Below, one piece after another: positions 1-8,667 of a DNA stretch of 64,000 nt. The notes under the pieces are model-generated. The model was not told where the DNA came from, searched no databases, and saw nothing but the letters and a program-made list of their open reading frames with translations. The stretch is from Pseudidiomarina sp. CB1 (GTDB lineage: Bacteria; Pseudomonadota; Gammaproteobacteria; Enterobacterales; Alteromonadaceae), in NCBI RefSeq assembly GCF_024752025.1, contig NZ_JANTPU010000002.1, positions 186,001-250,000 on the forward strand. The letters run 5' to 3'. Position 1 is the first letter of the stretch. Each line of letters starts with the position of its first letter. The translations under genes were made by a program, and so were the position numbers.

Positions 1-719
1 TGCAACAGTCCCATGCTGACTGCTGAAAACGAGGGATTAAACAGCGATCCTTGACCTTCGATAATGTCCCAATGCTCGGGTGTATTATCGGGGGAAATGA
101 GCTCAGCGGCACCGCTAACAAAGTCACTCACGACGCTATCGATGGGTAAGCCTTCGCCAGCGATCATGATGCCCGTCTGTCCGGTGGCACGAAAGGTCGC
201 ATTGATACCTTTCGCGTTGAGAGCATGGGTGAGTTCGAGCGCGGTGTATTTTTTGCCGACGGCACAGTCGGTGCCTACCGTGAGTAACCGTAGGCCTTGA
301 CGCTTGCGACCGGTAGCGATGGGCATTTCGGTGGTCACCTGGCGTACATTAATCACGCGTCCCTCTCCCCGCGACTGCGCCTTCAACAAGTCGGGAATGG
401 TGGCTAAATTGGTGTGTAAGCCATTGATGATATCCATACCGTTTTCGAGTGCTTTGACAAAAGTCGGCAGCCAGCTTGCCTGAATACTGCCGCCGACAGG
501 GGCAACGCCAATCACAAGGCTCTTTGCGCCCATTGAGAGTGCTTGCTCGAGGGTAAGGTCGGCTAAGTTGAGATCGACCTTGCAGTCGCTTAGCCGAATC
601 TGGCCTAGTACGTCTTGCGCACACCACTTTGCTAGCCCTGCTCCCGTTTTCGCCAACGTTTTGTCCTGTATGTCACCTAAAAAGATGACATACGGGGACT
701 TGATCTGAATTGTACTCAT
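1..719 (-). CDS. dgcN: DUF1611 family protein, probable D-glutamate N-acetyltransferase DgcN (3' end outside window)
   Basis: Translated from the minus strand starting at the ATG whose complement is at 717-719. The 239 visible residues begin MSTIQIKSPYVIFLGD, and the reading frame stays open to the window edge, so the C-terminus is missing. A P-loop-like motif (GTDCAVGKKYTAL) lies about two thirds of the way through the visible part, as expected for DUF1611 proteins. DUF1611 proteins encoded beside a dipeptide-epimerase-like enzyme have been described as DgcN, which N-acetylates D-glutamate so that DgcA can racemise it. The start lies 22 bases downstream of the TonB receptor stop, so the two are probably co-transcribed. 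DgcA is encoded divergently just beyond the receptor. The family call is firm; the substrate is inferred from the pairing with dgcA. Confidence 0.82.
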   Translation of the reverse strand, partial: MSTIQIKSPYVIFLGDIQDKTLAKTGAGLAKWCAQDVLGQIRLSDCKVDLNLADLTLEQALSMGAKSLVIGVAPVGGSIQASWLPTFVKALENGMDIINGLHTNLATIPDLLKAQSRGEGRVINVRQVTTEMPIATGRKRQGLRLLTVGTDCAVGKKYTALELTHALNAKGINATFRATGQTGIMIAGEGLPIDSVVSDFVSGAAELISPDNTPEHWDIIEGQGSLFNPSFSAVSMGLL

Positions 720-741
720 TGGCTACCTACCTATGGTGCGC

Positions 742-3006
742 TTAAAAGGCGTAGCTGATCGACACGCCTACTTTACGTGGTTCGAGCGGAATACCGGTGA
801 CGTCAACAACGTCGGTGCCGGGCACACCAGCAGCGTTGAAGTAGGTATAAGCTTTCTCATCAAATAAGTTATTGATATAGAACGACGCTTGCCAATTATC
901 CCACTGTAACCCTGTAGTGAAGTTGACCGTGGTATACGCGTCACTCTTCAGGTTCACCGAGGTATCCGCTGGATCTCCGTTGTCGTACGAAGTACTCATT
1001 TCGTCTTTATAACGTGCGCTTAACGTTACCCAACCGGCAGTGCTGCTGTTGAGTTGGTAGTCATAGTAAGCTGCAGCGTTGTAGGTCCATTCAGGAACGC
1101 GCACGACCTGTGCGCCTTTATCGCCGAATAAGCCTGGCTCGTCTTCGTTCAAGGTACTGTCGGCGAAGGCGGCGCTGCCGCGGAAGCCAAAGTTGCGATT
1201 GGCTTGGAAATCAAAGCTGCCTTCCCAGCCATTTACGGTGATACCGCCTTTGGCGTTCGCGCCGGTAGTGACGCCGTAGAAGGTAGCTGTGGCTTGGAAG
1301 TTCTCCCAGTCGATGGTGTAGAGCGATGATTCATAGGTTAAGCGGTCTTCGAGTGCGCTACCTTTAATACCAATTTCATAACTCCACAAATCATCTTGTT
1401 CAATGATCGGTTGTGACAGGGTTTCGCCAGTAAATGGGTCAGCGACCGAGAGGTTCGATGATGCCGGGCGGTAGCCGCTCGCAATCCGCGCATAGAGCGA
1501 GGTAGCTTTTGACGGACGATAACGCGCAGCGAACAAGTAGGTTTCTACGGTTTCATCTGCGGTTGGCATTACGTCCATGGTTTCGCCACCGGCAAGTGGA
1601 CCTTCAGTTTGCCATAAGAGTGTCTGTTCGGTATTCGACACCCGCATGCCTGCAGTAATATCGAAATCTGGGGTGAAGTAATACGTGGCGTTACCGAAGG
1701 CGGCCAATTCTGTGTAGTCACTCGGGAAGCGCGCGTCGAGTGCTAAGAAGCCTTGCGGCTCACCGGTTAAGCGTTGCGCATTGTTGGTGGTTTCTTCGGT
1801 GTAGAACAAGCCAGCAATCCACTCCCATTCGCCCTCGGTAGTTGAGGTAAGGCGTAGTTCGTGTACGGTTTTATCCGATTCAACGTCTCGGGTAAGCGGT
1901 GCTTCGGTCACGCTACCTGGATCAAAGCCGCCGATCATTTCGATGATCGGGCCATAAAGGTAGGCGACGTCAAGGGCATTGAAGCTTTCGTACTTCGCTT
2001 TACTACTGGTGAAGTCGAGCACGGCGCTATCGAATTCATAGCTGGCGCTAGCCGAAACCAATGTGTGCTTCAGTTCATCGTAGCCGAAAGAGCCATCAGA
2101 CTTCAGTTCACCGTAAGCTTCGTCTTTGTCGAGCGAGGCGATGCGCACGGCTGAGCTCATACCAAAAGACGATTCTTGTTGCATGGCTTTAATGCGGATG
2201 TCGAGGCGGTCGCTGGCGTTGAAGTAGAGGTCGCCTGAGAAGCCTTCCGCTTCTGACTCATTGGCATTTTCTCTAATGATCGCACCGTCTGCGGCGCTCA
2301 CTTGGTCAACGTAGCCGCCGTGATCCATGGTGAAGGCCGCGACGGTTAAGCCGACTTTACCTTCAACAATAGGGAAACTGTAGAAGCCGCGGTACAGCTG
2401 GTTCATGTCGCCGTCTTTGGTTTGCGAAAGGTCGGCGGTGAATTTGCCGCGGCCTTCGAACAGCTCAGGTTCGTTGCTGATATAACGTACGGCGCCGGCC
2501 ATTGCGGTCGCACCGAAAAGTGTTCCTTGCGGGCCTTTGATTAATTCGACACGTTGAACGTCACCAAGCAGGCCGTCAAAGTACAGGCGTCCGCCTGCGG
2601 CAAAGCCGGAGTTACTGGTAAGGGGGACGTCATCCACATAGATGGCGGTCACCGCCGTATCGTTTTGTTGGCTGACACCGCGCGCCGCAATTGAGCCGCG
2701 CCCCTGTTGGCCTGTGAAGCTTTGAAAGCTAAAGCCTGGCGCTGTTTCGACGACGTCGGCGAGTGAGGTCATGCCTTTTTGAATGAAGTCGTCGGGGTCG
2801 GCGGCGTAAACAGATGCGGGTACGTCTTGGATGGTCTGTACGCGTCGTGACGAGGTGACTTCGATAATTTCGACGTCACTGTTTGCGCTTTCTTCTTGTT
2901 CGTTTGTTTCGCCTTGCTGTTGCGCCATAGCGCTTATGGAAACCACTGACATACCATAGACAAGAATGCGGATGCTGCGGGTTAAGTAGTTGATTTTACT
3001 GTTCAT
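742..3006 (-). CDS. TonB-dependent outer-membrane receptor
   Basis: 754 residues, beginning with a signal peptide that ends near SAMAQQQ. A plug domain follows (about residues 45-170) with the usual landmarks: YVDDVPL, then VELIKGPQGTLFG and a GAVRYISN stretch. The rest is a long beta-barrel with alternating aromatic strands, ending in the C-terminal Phe typical of outer-membrane barrels (SISYAF). Such receptors use TonB energy to import siderophores, cobalamin, oligosaccharides or peptides. Here the gene precedes dgcN in an apparent operon and is divergent from dgcA and a DUF819 membrane protein, so its cargo may be a D-glutamate-containing compound such as a peptidoglycan fragment. That ligand is inference; the receptor call is solid. 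No TonB box could be assigned with certainty. Confidence 0.9.
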   Translation of the reverse strand: MNSKINYLTRSIRILVYGMSVVSISAMAQQQGETNEQEESANSDVEIIEVTSSRRVQTIQDVPASVYAADPDDFIQKGMTSLADVVETAPGFSFQSFTGQQGRGSIAARGVSQQNDTAVTAIYVDDVPLTSNSGFAAGGRLYFDGLLGDVQRVELIKGPQGTLFGATAMAGAVRYISNEPELFEGRGKFTADLSQTKDGDMNQLYRGFYSFPIVEGKVGLTVAAFTMDHGGYVDQVSAADGAIIRENANESEAEGFSGDLYFNASDRLDIRIKAMQQESSFGMSSAVRIASLDKDEAYGELKSDGSFGYDELKHTLVSASASYEFDSAVLDFTSSKAKYESFNALDVAYLYGPIIEMIGGFDPGSVTEAPLTRDVESDKTVHELRLTSTTEGEWEWIAGLFYTEETTNNAQRLTGEPQGFLALDARFPSDYTELAAFGNATYYFTPDFDITAGMRVSNTEQTLLWQTEGPLAGGETMDVMPTADETVETYLFAARYRPSKATSLYARIASGYRPASSNLSVADPFTGETLSQPIIEQDDLWSYEIGIKGSALEDRLTYESSLYTIDWENFQATATFYGVTTGANAKGGITVNGWEGSFDFQANRNFGFRGSAAFADSTLNEDEPGLFGDKGAQVVRVPEWTYNAAAYYDYQLNSSTAGWVTLSARYKDEMSTSYDNGDPADTSVNLKSDAYTTVNFTTGLQWDNWQASFYINNLFDEKAYTYFNAAGVPGTDVVDVTGIPLEPRKVGVSISYAF

Positions 3007-3074
3007 AGCAAGCCTTCTTTCACCTGTTGTTCTGATGTTTGAGCGGAGACGCTTAAGGACGTCCTCTTAGTGTA

Positions 3075-3093
3075 TTGGTTAAACAATAATCAA
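3075..3093. promoter_or_regulatory. Candidate operator in the receptor/dgcA divergent promoter region
   Basis: The 166-base gap between the divergent TonB receptor and dgcA contains TTGGTTA, five bases, then TAATCAA. This is an inverted repeat with one mismatch between 7-base arms and an AT-rich centre, the general form of a dimeric regulator site. Which protein binds is unknown; the nearest LysR gene lies at 5749-6621. The rest of the gap is AT-rich leader and promoter sequence. Confidence 0.3.
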
Positions 3094-3172
3094 CGCATTT
3101 CTTATTGTACAGCTTTATTTTTAATTAAGACGGATTTATAGTCATTAAATCACTTTTTGAGCAGGTATAAAA

Positions 3173-4273
3173 ATGAAAATAAGCGCTGTTAAGGTTTCAA
3201 AGCTCGATGTAGAGATGCATCAGGCCATTAAAACGCCGATAGGAGAGATCTCCGCTGCGCGTAATGTTGTCGTTTGTATTGAGACGTCTTGCGGTTTGGT
3301 TGGTTGGGGTGAAACCAGTCCTATGGCGGCGATTACTTACGATTCTCAGGCCAGTACTTATGCGATGGGTGTTGAAATGGCACCGTTGTTGCTGGGGCAG
3401 TCGTCGGTGGCGGTGGAATCCTGTTTAGCGTTGTTGCGGCGTTATTGCTCCCGCTCGAGTGTGTTGTGCGCTTTTGATATGGCCTTGTACGATTTGGCCG
3501 CGCAGGCTGCGGGTCTACCTTTATATGCATACTTAGGGGGGAGCGCACGTTCCCTTCGCACCGATCACACGATTGGCAACCAAGAGAGTGTTGAAGCGAC
3601 TGTGGCGATGGCATTGGATTTGGTTGATGCGGGTTTTGACACAATAAAGCTGAAGACCGGCCGGTCAGGCACTTTGGATTTGGAGCATTTGTCGGCCGTG
3701 CGGGCAGCGGTTGGCCCCGATATCGCGTTACGCATTGATTGCAATCAAGGCTGGGATTATCCACAGGCCTTGCGCATGTTGCCGGCTTTGGCGGAACTGG
3801 GTGTTGAATATTTGGAGCAGCCTTTTCCAGTGTGGGATGTGGATAGCTTTGCGCGTTTACGAGCGCGTGGGGTATTGCCGCTATGTGCTGATGAGAGTGT
3901 GTTTAATCATCATGATGCGTGGCGTTTGCTGCGGGCCGATGCGGTGGACTACTTGAATATTAAGCTGGTGAAATCAGGCGGTTTGAATACCGCATTGAAG
4001 ATCAATTCGGTAGCTGAGGCGGCTGGCGTGCGCTGTATGATTGGCTGCTTTGGCGAGAGCCGTTTGGGTTTGACTGCGGCGGCACACTTGGCCATGGCGC
4101 GGCCAACTATCCATTTTATTGATCTGGATTCGGCGCTGCATTTTTGCGAAGACCCAGTGGTTGGCGGGTTACGCTATGGTGACGGTGGGCACATCTCGGT
4201 GGTCGGCACTATAGGCTTAGGGGCGGCGTTCGAGTTGAGTGCCTTGAGCGATGTGTTTGAGGTGACGTTATGA
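3173..4273 (+). CDS. dgcA: Enolase-superfamily epimerase, probable N-acetyl-D-glutamate racemase DgcA
   Basis: 366 residues. It has the muconate-lactonising-enzyme subgroup layout: an N-terminal capping domain (about 1-125), then a TIM-like barrel. Visible catalytic and metal landmarks are the KxK motif in TIKLKTG, the metal ligand in RIDCNQGW, the EQP triad, the CADES loop and the second acid/base Lys in NIKLVKSGG. The DxD in FIDLDSA is typical of dipeptide (L-Ala-D/L-Glu) epimerases. Because a DUF1611 gene (dgcN) lies close by, the likely reaction is racemisation of N-acetyl-D-glutamate to the L form within D-glutamate catabolism. Ordinary dipeptide epimerase activity in murein peptide recycling is the alternative. 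The stop overlaps the next start by four bases (ATGA), so the two are translationally coupled. Confidence 0.82.
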   Translation: MKISAVKVSKLDVEMHQAIKTPIGEISAARNVVVCIETSCGLVGWGETSPMAAITYDSQASTYAMGVEMAPLLLGQSSVAVESCLALLRRYCSRSSVLCAFDMALYDLAAQAAGLPLYAYLGGSARSLRTDHTIGNQESVEATVAMALDLVDAGFDTIKLKTGRSGTLDLEHLSAVRAAVGPDIALRIDCNQGWDYPQALRMLPALAELGVEYLEQPFPVWDVDSFARLRARGVLPLCADESVFNHHDAWRLLRADAVDYLNIKLVKSGGLNTALKINSVAEAAGVRCMIGCFGESRLGLTAAAHLAMARPTIHFIDLDSALHFCEDPVVGGLRYGDGGHISVVGTIGLGAAFELSALSDVFEVTL

Positions 4274-5397
4274 TTAGCGCCGACAACAGCTTCGCCTTGC
4301 TGGCTTGTTTGCTGCTAATGGTCTGGATTGGTTATGTAAGCGAGAAAACCAAGTGGGGCGCCGCAATGTCGGCGCCTTTGCTTATTCTGTTATTGAGTTT
4401 TGTGGTCGGCAATTTAGGTATTTTGCCGTCGTCGGCTCCTGTTTATGGTGTCGTGCAAGGCATAATGGTGCCCTTGGCGATTCCGCTGCTGTTGTTTAGC
4501 GCAGATTTGCGCATGGTTTTTCGAGAAAGTCGGCGCATGGTGTTTGCGTTTGCGTTGGCAACTTTGTTTACCGTGACTGGCGCGTTGGTCGGGGTGGCGC
4601 TGGTCGATATGGGCAGCCTCGAAGCTTCGCTGGCTGGCGTGCTAACTGCCAGTTACATTGGTGGCAGCGCTAACTTCGTCGCTACCGCCCAAGCCGTTGG
4701 CCTTGCAGACTCATCACTGTACACCGCAGCCTTAACCTCTGACGCGCTCGGTGCGATCTTCTTCCTCACGCTGCTGATGGCCTTACCCGCCATAGACTTT
4801 GCCGCCCGCCGCTTCCCCGCACCCGACTTAGCAAAGGAAGACCACTCTGCCGCCAGCGAAACAGCCGAGCCTAGGGCACCAAGCGAAGGTGGGATTGTGT
4901 TTGCGCTGCTGTTATCAGCCTTAGTATGTGCGCTGGGCCTATTCATTGCTGCTTGGCTACCAATTGAGGGAATGTTCATCATAGCGATAACCGTACTCTC
5001 TTTATTGATCGCCAACCTAGCACCGGAACGGGTAAAGAAAGGAATTGAGTACGATTACCCGCTCGGAACTATCTTTATGTATGTGTTCTTTGCGACCATT
5101 GGTTTGGGGGCAGACCTCAGCAGCATGGTGGGCGCCGCTATACCTATTGTGATATTTCTGGTAGTGCTGGTCTTGGTGCATATTGTCTTACTGGTTTGGC
5201 TAGGAGCTCGTTTTCGCTTCACCTTAGCGGAAATGATGATCGCGTCGAGCGCATGTATTCTTGGCCCCGCTGCCGCAGCCGCCTTGGCGGCAAGTAAGGG
5301 CTGGCGGCACTTGGTCACTCCTGGCATGCTGGTTGGCGTGCTGGGCTACGCCGTCGCCACTTTCATCGGCATCACCCTCACCAACCTGCTACGCTAA
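4270..5397 (+). CDS. DUF819 family integral membrane protein, putative transporter
   Basis: 375 residues with about ten hydrophobic segments spread along the whole length. The central cytoplasmic loop (near residues 178-205) is polar and acidic. The sequence GVLTASYIGGSANF is typical of the DUF819 family, whose members are predicted transporters with no proven general substrate. The gene overlaps dgcA by four bases, so it probably serves the same pathway, possibly moving D-glutamate, N-acetylglutamate or a dipeptide across the inner membrane. From about base 4680 the coding strand becomes much richer in C than the 5' third and dgcA, which are rich in G and T. This could be a recombination mosaic or a local skew. 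The family call is good; the substrate is unknown. Confidence 0.8.
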   Translation: MISADNSFALLACLLLMVWIGYVSEKTKWGAAMSAPLLILLLSFVVGNLGILPSSAPVYGVVQGIMVPLAIPLLLFSADLRMVFRESRRMVFAFALATLFTVTGALVGVALVDMGSLEASLAGVLTASYIGGSANFVATAQAVGLADSSLYTAALTSDALGAIFFLTLLMALPAIDFAARRFPAPDLAKEDHSAASETAEPRAPSEGGIVFALLLSALVCALGLFIAAWLPIEGMFIIAITVLSLLIANLAPERVKKGIEYDYPLGTIFMYVFFATIGLGADLSSMVGAAIPIVIFLVVLVLVHIVLLVWLGARFRFTLAEMMIASSACILGPAAAAALAASKGWRHLVTPGMLVGVLGYAVATFIGITLTNLLR

Positions 5398-5445
5398 AAG
5401 CAAGGAGGTTCTGGCGCGTACAGACGACGAGTAAATCGCTGCGGA

Positions 5446-5676
5446 CTAGTCATCCCAAAGCGGGCTTTCTCGCTTCTGTAGCATTAAAAGTTGTAGGTCG
5501 AGCGCCTCAGTAATTTTAAGAAGCGTGTCGATACGCGCTTCACCGCTGCTCTCAAATCGCGAGATCACCGCCTGCGTCGTGCCAACCTTACCCGCAAGTT
5601 CGCTTTGCGACCACCGCAAGGCCTTGCGCGCCTTCCGCACCGCTTCAGCTATATCCTTCGAATCGTTCAATCGCAT
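5446..5676 (-). CDS. Small Xre-family helix-turn-helix regulator, HipB-like
   Basis: 76 residues, nearly all one Cro/C1-type helix-turn-helix domain (about residues 10-65: RWSQSELAGKVGTTQAVISRFE then a recognition-helix tail). The size and the C-terminal end (LLMLQKRESPLWDD) resemble HipB-type antitoxins and regulators. No hipA-like kinase or other toxin gene lies next to it, so it appears to be an orphan. The gene sits alone between the DUF819 gene and a LysR gene. AT-rich DNA upstream (5677-5730) carries tatatcctttt and, 20 bases on, aaaagatata, an imperfect inverted repeat suitable for autoregulation. Its targets are unknown. Confidence 0.75.
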   Translation of the reverse strand: MRLNDSKDIAEAVRKARKALRWSQSELAGKVGTTQAVISRFESSGEARIDTLLKITEALDLQLLMLQKRESPLWDD

Positions 5677-5748
5677 CGTTTATATCCTTTTCTATATATA
5701 AAATATACATTAAAAGATATAAATAGCAAGGGGAGTGCCGCTTTCTCT

Positions 5749-6621
5749 TTAGTAGCTGTCCCAATACGGAGGATCGCCAAAATAGCCATCAATAAAATCA
5801 AGGAAAGCGCGGACTTTGCTGGCCAGCAACTGGCGGTGGGCGAAGATGGCGTACAGCGCGATGGGCTCAGGCTCGTAGGCCGTCAATATAGTTTGCAGGT
5901 CGCCGCTGCGTAGGGCTTCGCAGGCGATAAACGTGGGCTGCAGCGCAATTCCAGCGCCTTCGCAGGCTGCGGCGACCAGTACGTCGCCGTTGTTGCTACG
6001 CATCACCTGTGCGGCGGAAGGAACAAACGATTCGTCCATATAGCTATAGTGCAAATAGCGGTGTTCACGCAGCGCAGCTAAATCCACCGGTACTCCCTCC
6101 TGAGCCAAATAATCCGGCGCTGCACAATACACCAACCGCACCGGAGCCAAGCGCTTGGCAATCAATGAAGACGACTCTAACTTGCCAATCCGCAGCGCAA
6201 TATCAAAACCTTCTTCAATAATATCGACCTTGCGATCGTTTAATTGCAAGTCGACCACCACTTCTGGATAAGCCTGCTGAAATGCAAATACGAGCGGTGC
6301 TAAATGCCGAATGGCAAAGGACACTGGGGCGCTGATGCGCAATACGCCGCGCGCACTTTGCTGCAAGCCCGAGAGTTGTAGTTCCATGTCATCAATGTCG
6401 GCCAGAATTTGCTGCGCTCGCGCAAAATAAGTACTACCTGCTTCGGTTAAATGCTGGCGCCGCGTGGTGCGGTTCAATAAGCGTACACCTAAATGGTCTT
6501 CAAGCTGACCCAAAGATTTGCTTATCAACTGTGGTGAAACATTCAGCTTTTCAGCGGCCTGTACAAAAGAGCCTTCATTGACGACGGTCACGAAAATGCG
6601 CATTGCTTGCAGTCTATCCAT
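5749..6621 (-). CDS. LysR-family transcriptional regulator
   Basis: 290 residues. The N-terminal winged helix-turn-helix (about 1-60: MDRLQAMRIFVTVVNEGSF, then the recognition helix around SPQLISKSLGQLE) is characteristic of LysR proteins. The remainder is a substrate-binding-like effector domain of normal length. The gene is divergent from doxX and the extradiol dioxygenase with a 112-base gap (6622-6733), the usual arrangement for a LysR protein that controls the neighbouring operon. Its effector is therefore probably an aromatic or quinone-like compound; this is inference. It could alternatively act on the dgc locus, but that is farther away and separated by the Xre gene. Confidence 0.9.
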   Translation of the reverse strand: MDRLQAMRIFVTVVNEGSFVQAAEKLNVSPQLISKSLGQLEDHLGVRLLNRTTRRQHLTEAGSTYFARAQQILADIDDMELQLSGLQQSARGVLRISAPVSFAIRHLAPLVFAFQQAYPEVVVDLQLNDRKVDIIEEGFDIALRIGKLESSSLIAKRLAPVRLVYCAAPDYLAQEGVPVDLAALREHRYLHYSYMDESFVPSAAQVMRSNNGDVLVAAACEGAGIALQPTFIACEALRSGDLQTILTAYEPEPIALYAIFAHRQLLASKVRAFLDFIDGYFGDPPYWDSY

Positions 6622-6733
6622 GTCTTATCTCTTTTATTAACCACATATTGTAGATAATAAAGCACGAATTACGCCATTAATCCACCAATTAAAGAGGAGT
6701 AGAGTACCACCATCAACTTAATGGAGGCAATTT

Positions 6734-7186
6734 ATGAACACTGCAAAATTACACACACTACTCAATTCAAACGCGGGTATCGGCGCTTTTTTCTTACGCG
6801 TACCTGTTGGCATCATCCTCACTGCGCATGGCGCACAAAAGCTGTTCGGCTGGTTTGGCGGTTATGGGCTCGAAGGCACCGGACAGTGGATGGCAAGTAT
6901 TGGTTTGGCGCCAGGCTTCTTAATGGCATTGCTGGCTGGCGCAGCTGAGTTCTTCGGTGGTCTTGCGTTGATTCTTGGTTTACTGACACGTCCAGCAGCC
7001 TTGGTTTCAGCGTTCACCATGGTGGCCGCGATTTTCAGCGTACATGCTAGTAATGGTTTGTTCATGGCCAACAACGGCTATGAGTTTGCGCTAAGCTTAT
7101 TAGCTGCAACAGCTGCGTTGACCGCATTGGGCGGCGGTCGTCTTGCGCTTGATAACGTCATTGCCGCGAAACTTAACGCTAAATAA
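6734..7186 (+). CDS. DoxX family membrane protein
   Basis: 150 residues with four hydrophobic segments and the DoxX signature near residues 22-45 (RVPVGIILTAHGAQKLFGWF). The DoxX/YphA family is a group of small inner-membrane proteins linked to redox and thiol stress, usually of unproven function. A clear GGAGG lies seven bases before the ATG. The dioxygenase gene begins 15 bases downstream, so the two form an operon that is divergent from the LysR gene. DoxX with DODA-type dioxygenase under a LysR regulator is a familiar arrangement in Proteobacteria, presumably responding to aromatic or electrophile stress. Confidence 0.85.
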   Translation: MNTAKLHTLLNSNAGIGAFFLRVPVGIILTAHGAQKLFGWFGGYGLEGTGQWMASIGLAPGFLMALLAGAAEFFGGLALILGLLTRPAALVSAFTMVAAIFSVHASNGLFMANNGYEFALSLLAATAALTALGGGRLALDNVIAAKLNAK

Positions 7187-7201
7187 GCGAAGGTGAAGAT
7201 C

Positions 7202-8002
7202 ATGGCACAACATCAAGTCTTGTTTGTGTCGCACGGCGGGGGCCCTTTGCCCCTGCTTGGCGACGCGGGGCATGAAGAGCTGGTGGCGCAACTGCAGGGC
7301 ATCAGCACGCAACTTGAAAAGCCAAAGGCTATTCTGGTTGTCAGCGCACATTGGGAGGCCGAAACGCCGACGGTCACAACCGCGGAAAGCCCGGGCTTGC
7401 TTTACGATTATTATGGCTTTCCGTCAAAGTCTTACGAAATTCAATACCCCGCGAAAGGTCACCCCGCTTTAGCGCAGCATGTACTAGAAACTTTGGCAGA
7501 GCATGATATTCGTGCTACCGCAGATAACCAGCGCAGCCTCGATCACGGTGTCTTTGTGCCATTAAAACTCATGTATCCTGACGCCGATATCCCCGTTATC
7601 CAAGTGTCGTTGTTACACAACTTGGAACCGCAGCAGCACATTGCCTTGGGCAGAGCTTTGGCAGCGATAGACCATGAAGGTTTGTTGATCTTGGGCTCGG
7701 GCTTTTCGTTTCACAATATGAAGGCTTTTTTCACACCGCAAAACCCGGACATCGAAAAGCGCAATTTAGCCTTCGAAAATTGGCTCAAAGACACGCTCAC
7801 ACGCACCAACCTTGATGAAGCAGAGCGCATGCAACGATTAATTGATTGGGAACAAGCCCCCGAAGCACGTTTCTGCCACCCGCGCGAAGAACATTTGCTC
7901 CCGCTATTAGTATGCTACGGCGCCACTGGCCGCGCTGCCGACTTCTACAGCATGGCGCGCACCCTCGGCCGCACCGCCGGCTTGTTTTACTGGTCGAAGT
8001 GA
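7202..8002 (+). CDS. ygiD: DODA-type extradiol ring-cleavage dioxygenase (YgiD-like)
   Basis: 266 residues from the ATG at 7202, which is preceded at eight bases by AAGG; a GTG at 7193 would add three residues and has poorer spacing. The LigB-like fold is recognisable from VSHGGGPLPLLG near the start, VVSAHWEAETPTV (metal His) and LDHGVFVPLKLMYPDADIP (metal and substrate His). These non-haem iron or zinc enzymes open catechol rings; E. coli YgiD acts on DOPA. The gene follows doxX in an operon. Its last 16 bases overlap the convergent end of the antitoxin gene on the other strand. The exact substrate is not known. Confidence 0.86.
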   Translation: MAQHQVLFVSHGGGPLPLLGDAGHEELVAQLQGISTQLEKPKAILVVSAHWEAETPTVTTAESPGLLYDYYGFPSKSYEIQYPAKGHPALAQHVLETLAEHDIRATADNQRSLDHGVFVPLKLMYPDADIPVIQVSLLHNLEPQQHIALGRALAAIDHEGLLILGSGFSFHNMKAFFTPQNPDIEKRNLAFENWLKDTLTRTNLDEAERMQRLIDWEQAPEARFCHPREEHLLPLLVCYGATGRAADFYSMARTLGRTAGLFYWSK

Positions 8003-8292
8003 AGTCGAACGCGTTCACCATCAGGAAAGCGTGCATGCAGCTCTAGTTCACCGCCCAGTGCTTTAACGTAGCTACTTAGCGTGCTAATCCGAGCATCGGT
8101 GCGGCCTTCGATTTGCGAAATATTAGCCTGCGCAACGCCAAGCGCACTAGCCAACTCTGCTTGGCTGACACCTTGCTGTTTTCGTAATTCTTTGAGTTTG
8201 ATCTCGGCGATAATCTGCTTTGCTTGAGCATTGGCCTTAGATAAAACGTCCGGCGACATTTCTGTTTCTAAATCCTTGAGTTTCATTACCAT
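7987..8292 (-). CDS. Xre-family antitoxin (HigA-like)
   Basis: 101 residues. The N-terminal 35 residues are helical and rich in Lys/Glu. The helix-turn-helix domain spans about residues 35-90 (LRKQQGVSQAELASALGVAQ, then ANISQIEGR). The gene starts three bases after the toxin stop, with GGGAG eight bases before the ATG inside the toxin end, so the pair is coupled with the toxin first. This order is that of HigBA-type modules, where the antitoxin binds the toxin and represses the shared promoter. Its 3' end overlaps the dioxygenase gene on the opposite strand by 16 bases. The pair looks intact. Confidence 0.83.
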   Translation of the reverse strand: MVMKLKDLETEMSPDVLSKANAQAKQIIAEIKLKELRKQQGVSQAELASALGVAQANISQIEGRTDARISTLSSYVKALGGELELHARFPDGERVRLHFDQ

Positions 8293-8295
8293 GAT

Positions 8296-8652
8296 CTAAA
8301 CTCCCAACCTTTCTTGTAAATAACGCCGATACTCATCAGCGGCCGTTTGTAGCATGCTTTTGTAAAACGACTTATCACCTGCGCCGTCCTTGCTTCCACC
8401 ACATAGAAGTACACAAACACGTTCAGGGTCAAAGCGGAAAAATACGCGCATTGGCTTTCCCGATGCTTGTATCCTGAGCTCCTTACATTGGAATCTTTTG
8501 TCCAGCTTAACGGAATCCACATAAGGTCGACCTAGTTTTGGCCCAAGCTCCATAAGGACTTTTACTATTGAGTGAACAGCTACTTGCTGCTTCTCAGTCA
8601 AACTCAAAAACCAATTTCTGTAACGGTCCGTCACAACAATGTCCCAATCCAT
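8296..8652 (-). CDS. RelE/HigB-superfamily toxin (Gp49-like)
   Basis: 118 residues from the ATG at 8652, which has GGAG at good spacing; an upstream TTG at 8664 would add four residues but overlaps the ribosome site. The sequence shows the phage-derived Gp49-like/HigB pattern: a WFLSLTE segment near the N-terminus, GPKLGRPYVD, KELRIQASGKPMRVFF and a C-terminal DKSFYKSMLQTA helix with Tyr/Lys/Arg residues. Members cleave ribosome-bound mRNA. The partner antitoxin gene follows after three bases. The small module sits alone between metabolic genes, as expected for a mobile stabilisation cassette. The precise catalytic residues were not assigned. Confidence 0.83.
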   Translation of the reverse strand: MDWDIVVTDRYRNWFLSLTEKQQVAVHSIVKVLMELGPKLGRPYVDSVKLDKRFQCKELRIQASGKPMRVFFRFDPERVCVLLCGGSKDGAGDKSFYKSMLQTAADEYRRYLQERLGV

Positions 8653-8667
8653 GGGGCTCTCCAAATA

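Noticed and set aside
5446-5676. Orphan Xre gene as half of a HipBA toxin-antitoxin pair
   Set aside because: No hipA-like kinase frame exists on either side; kept as a lone regulator.
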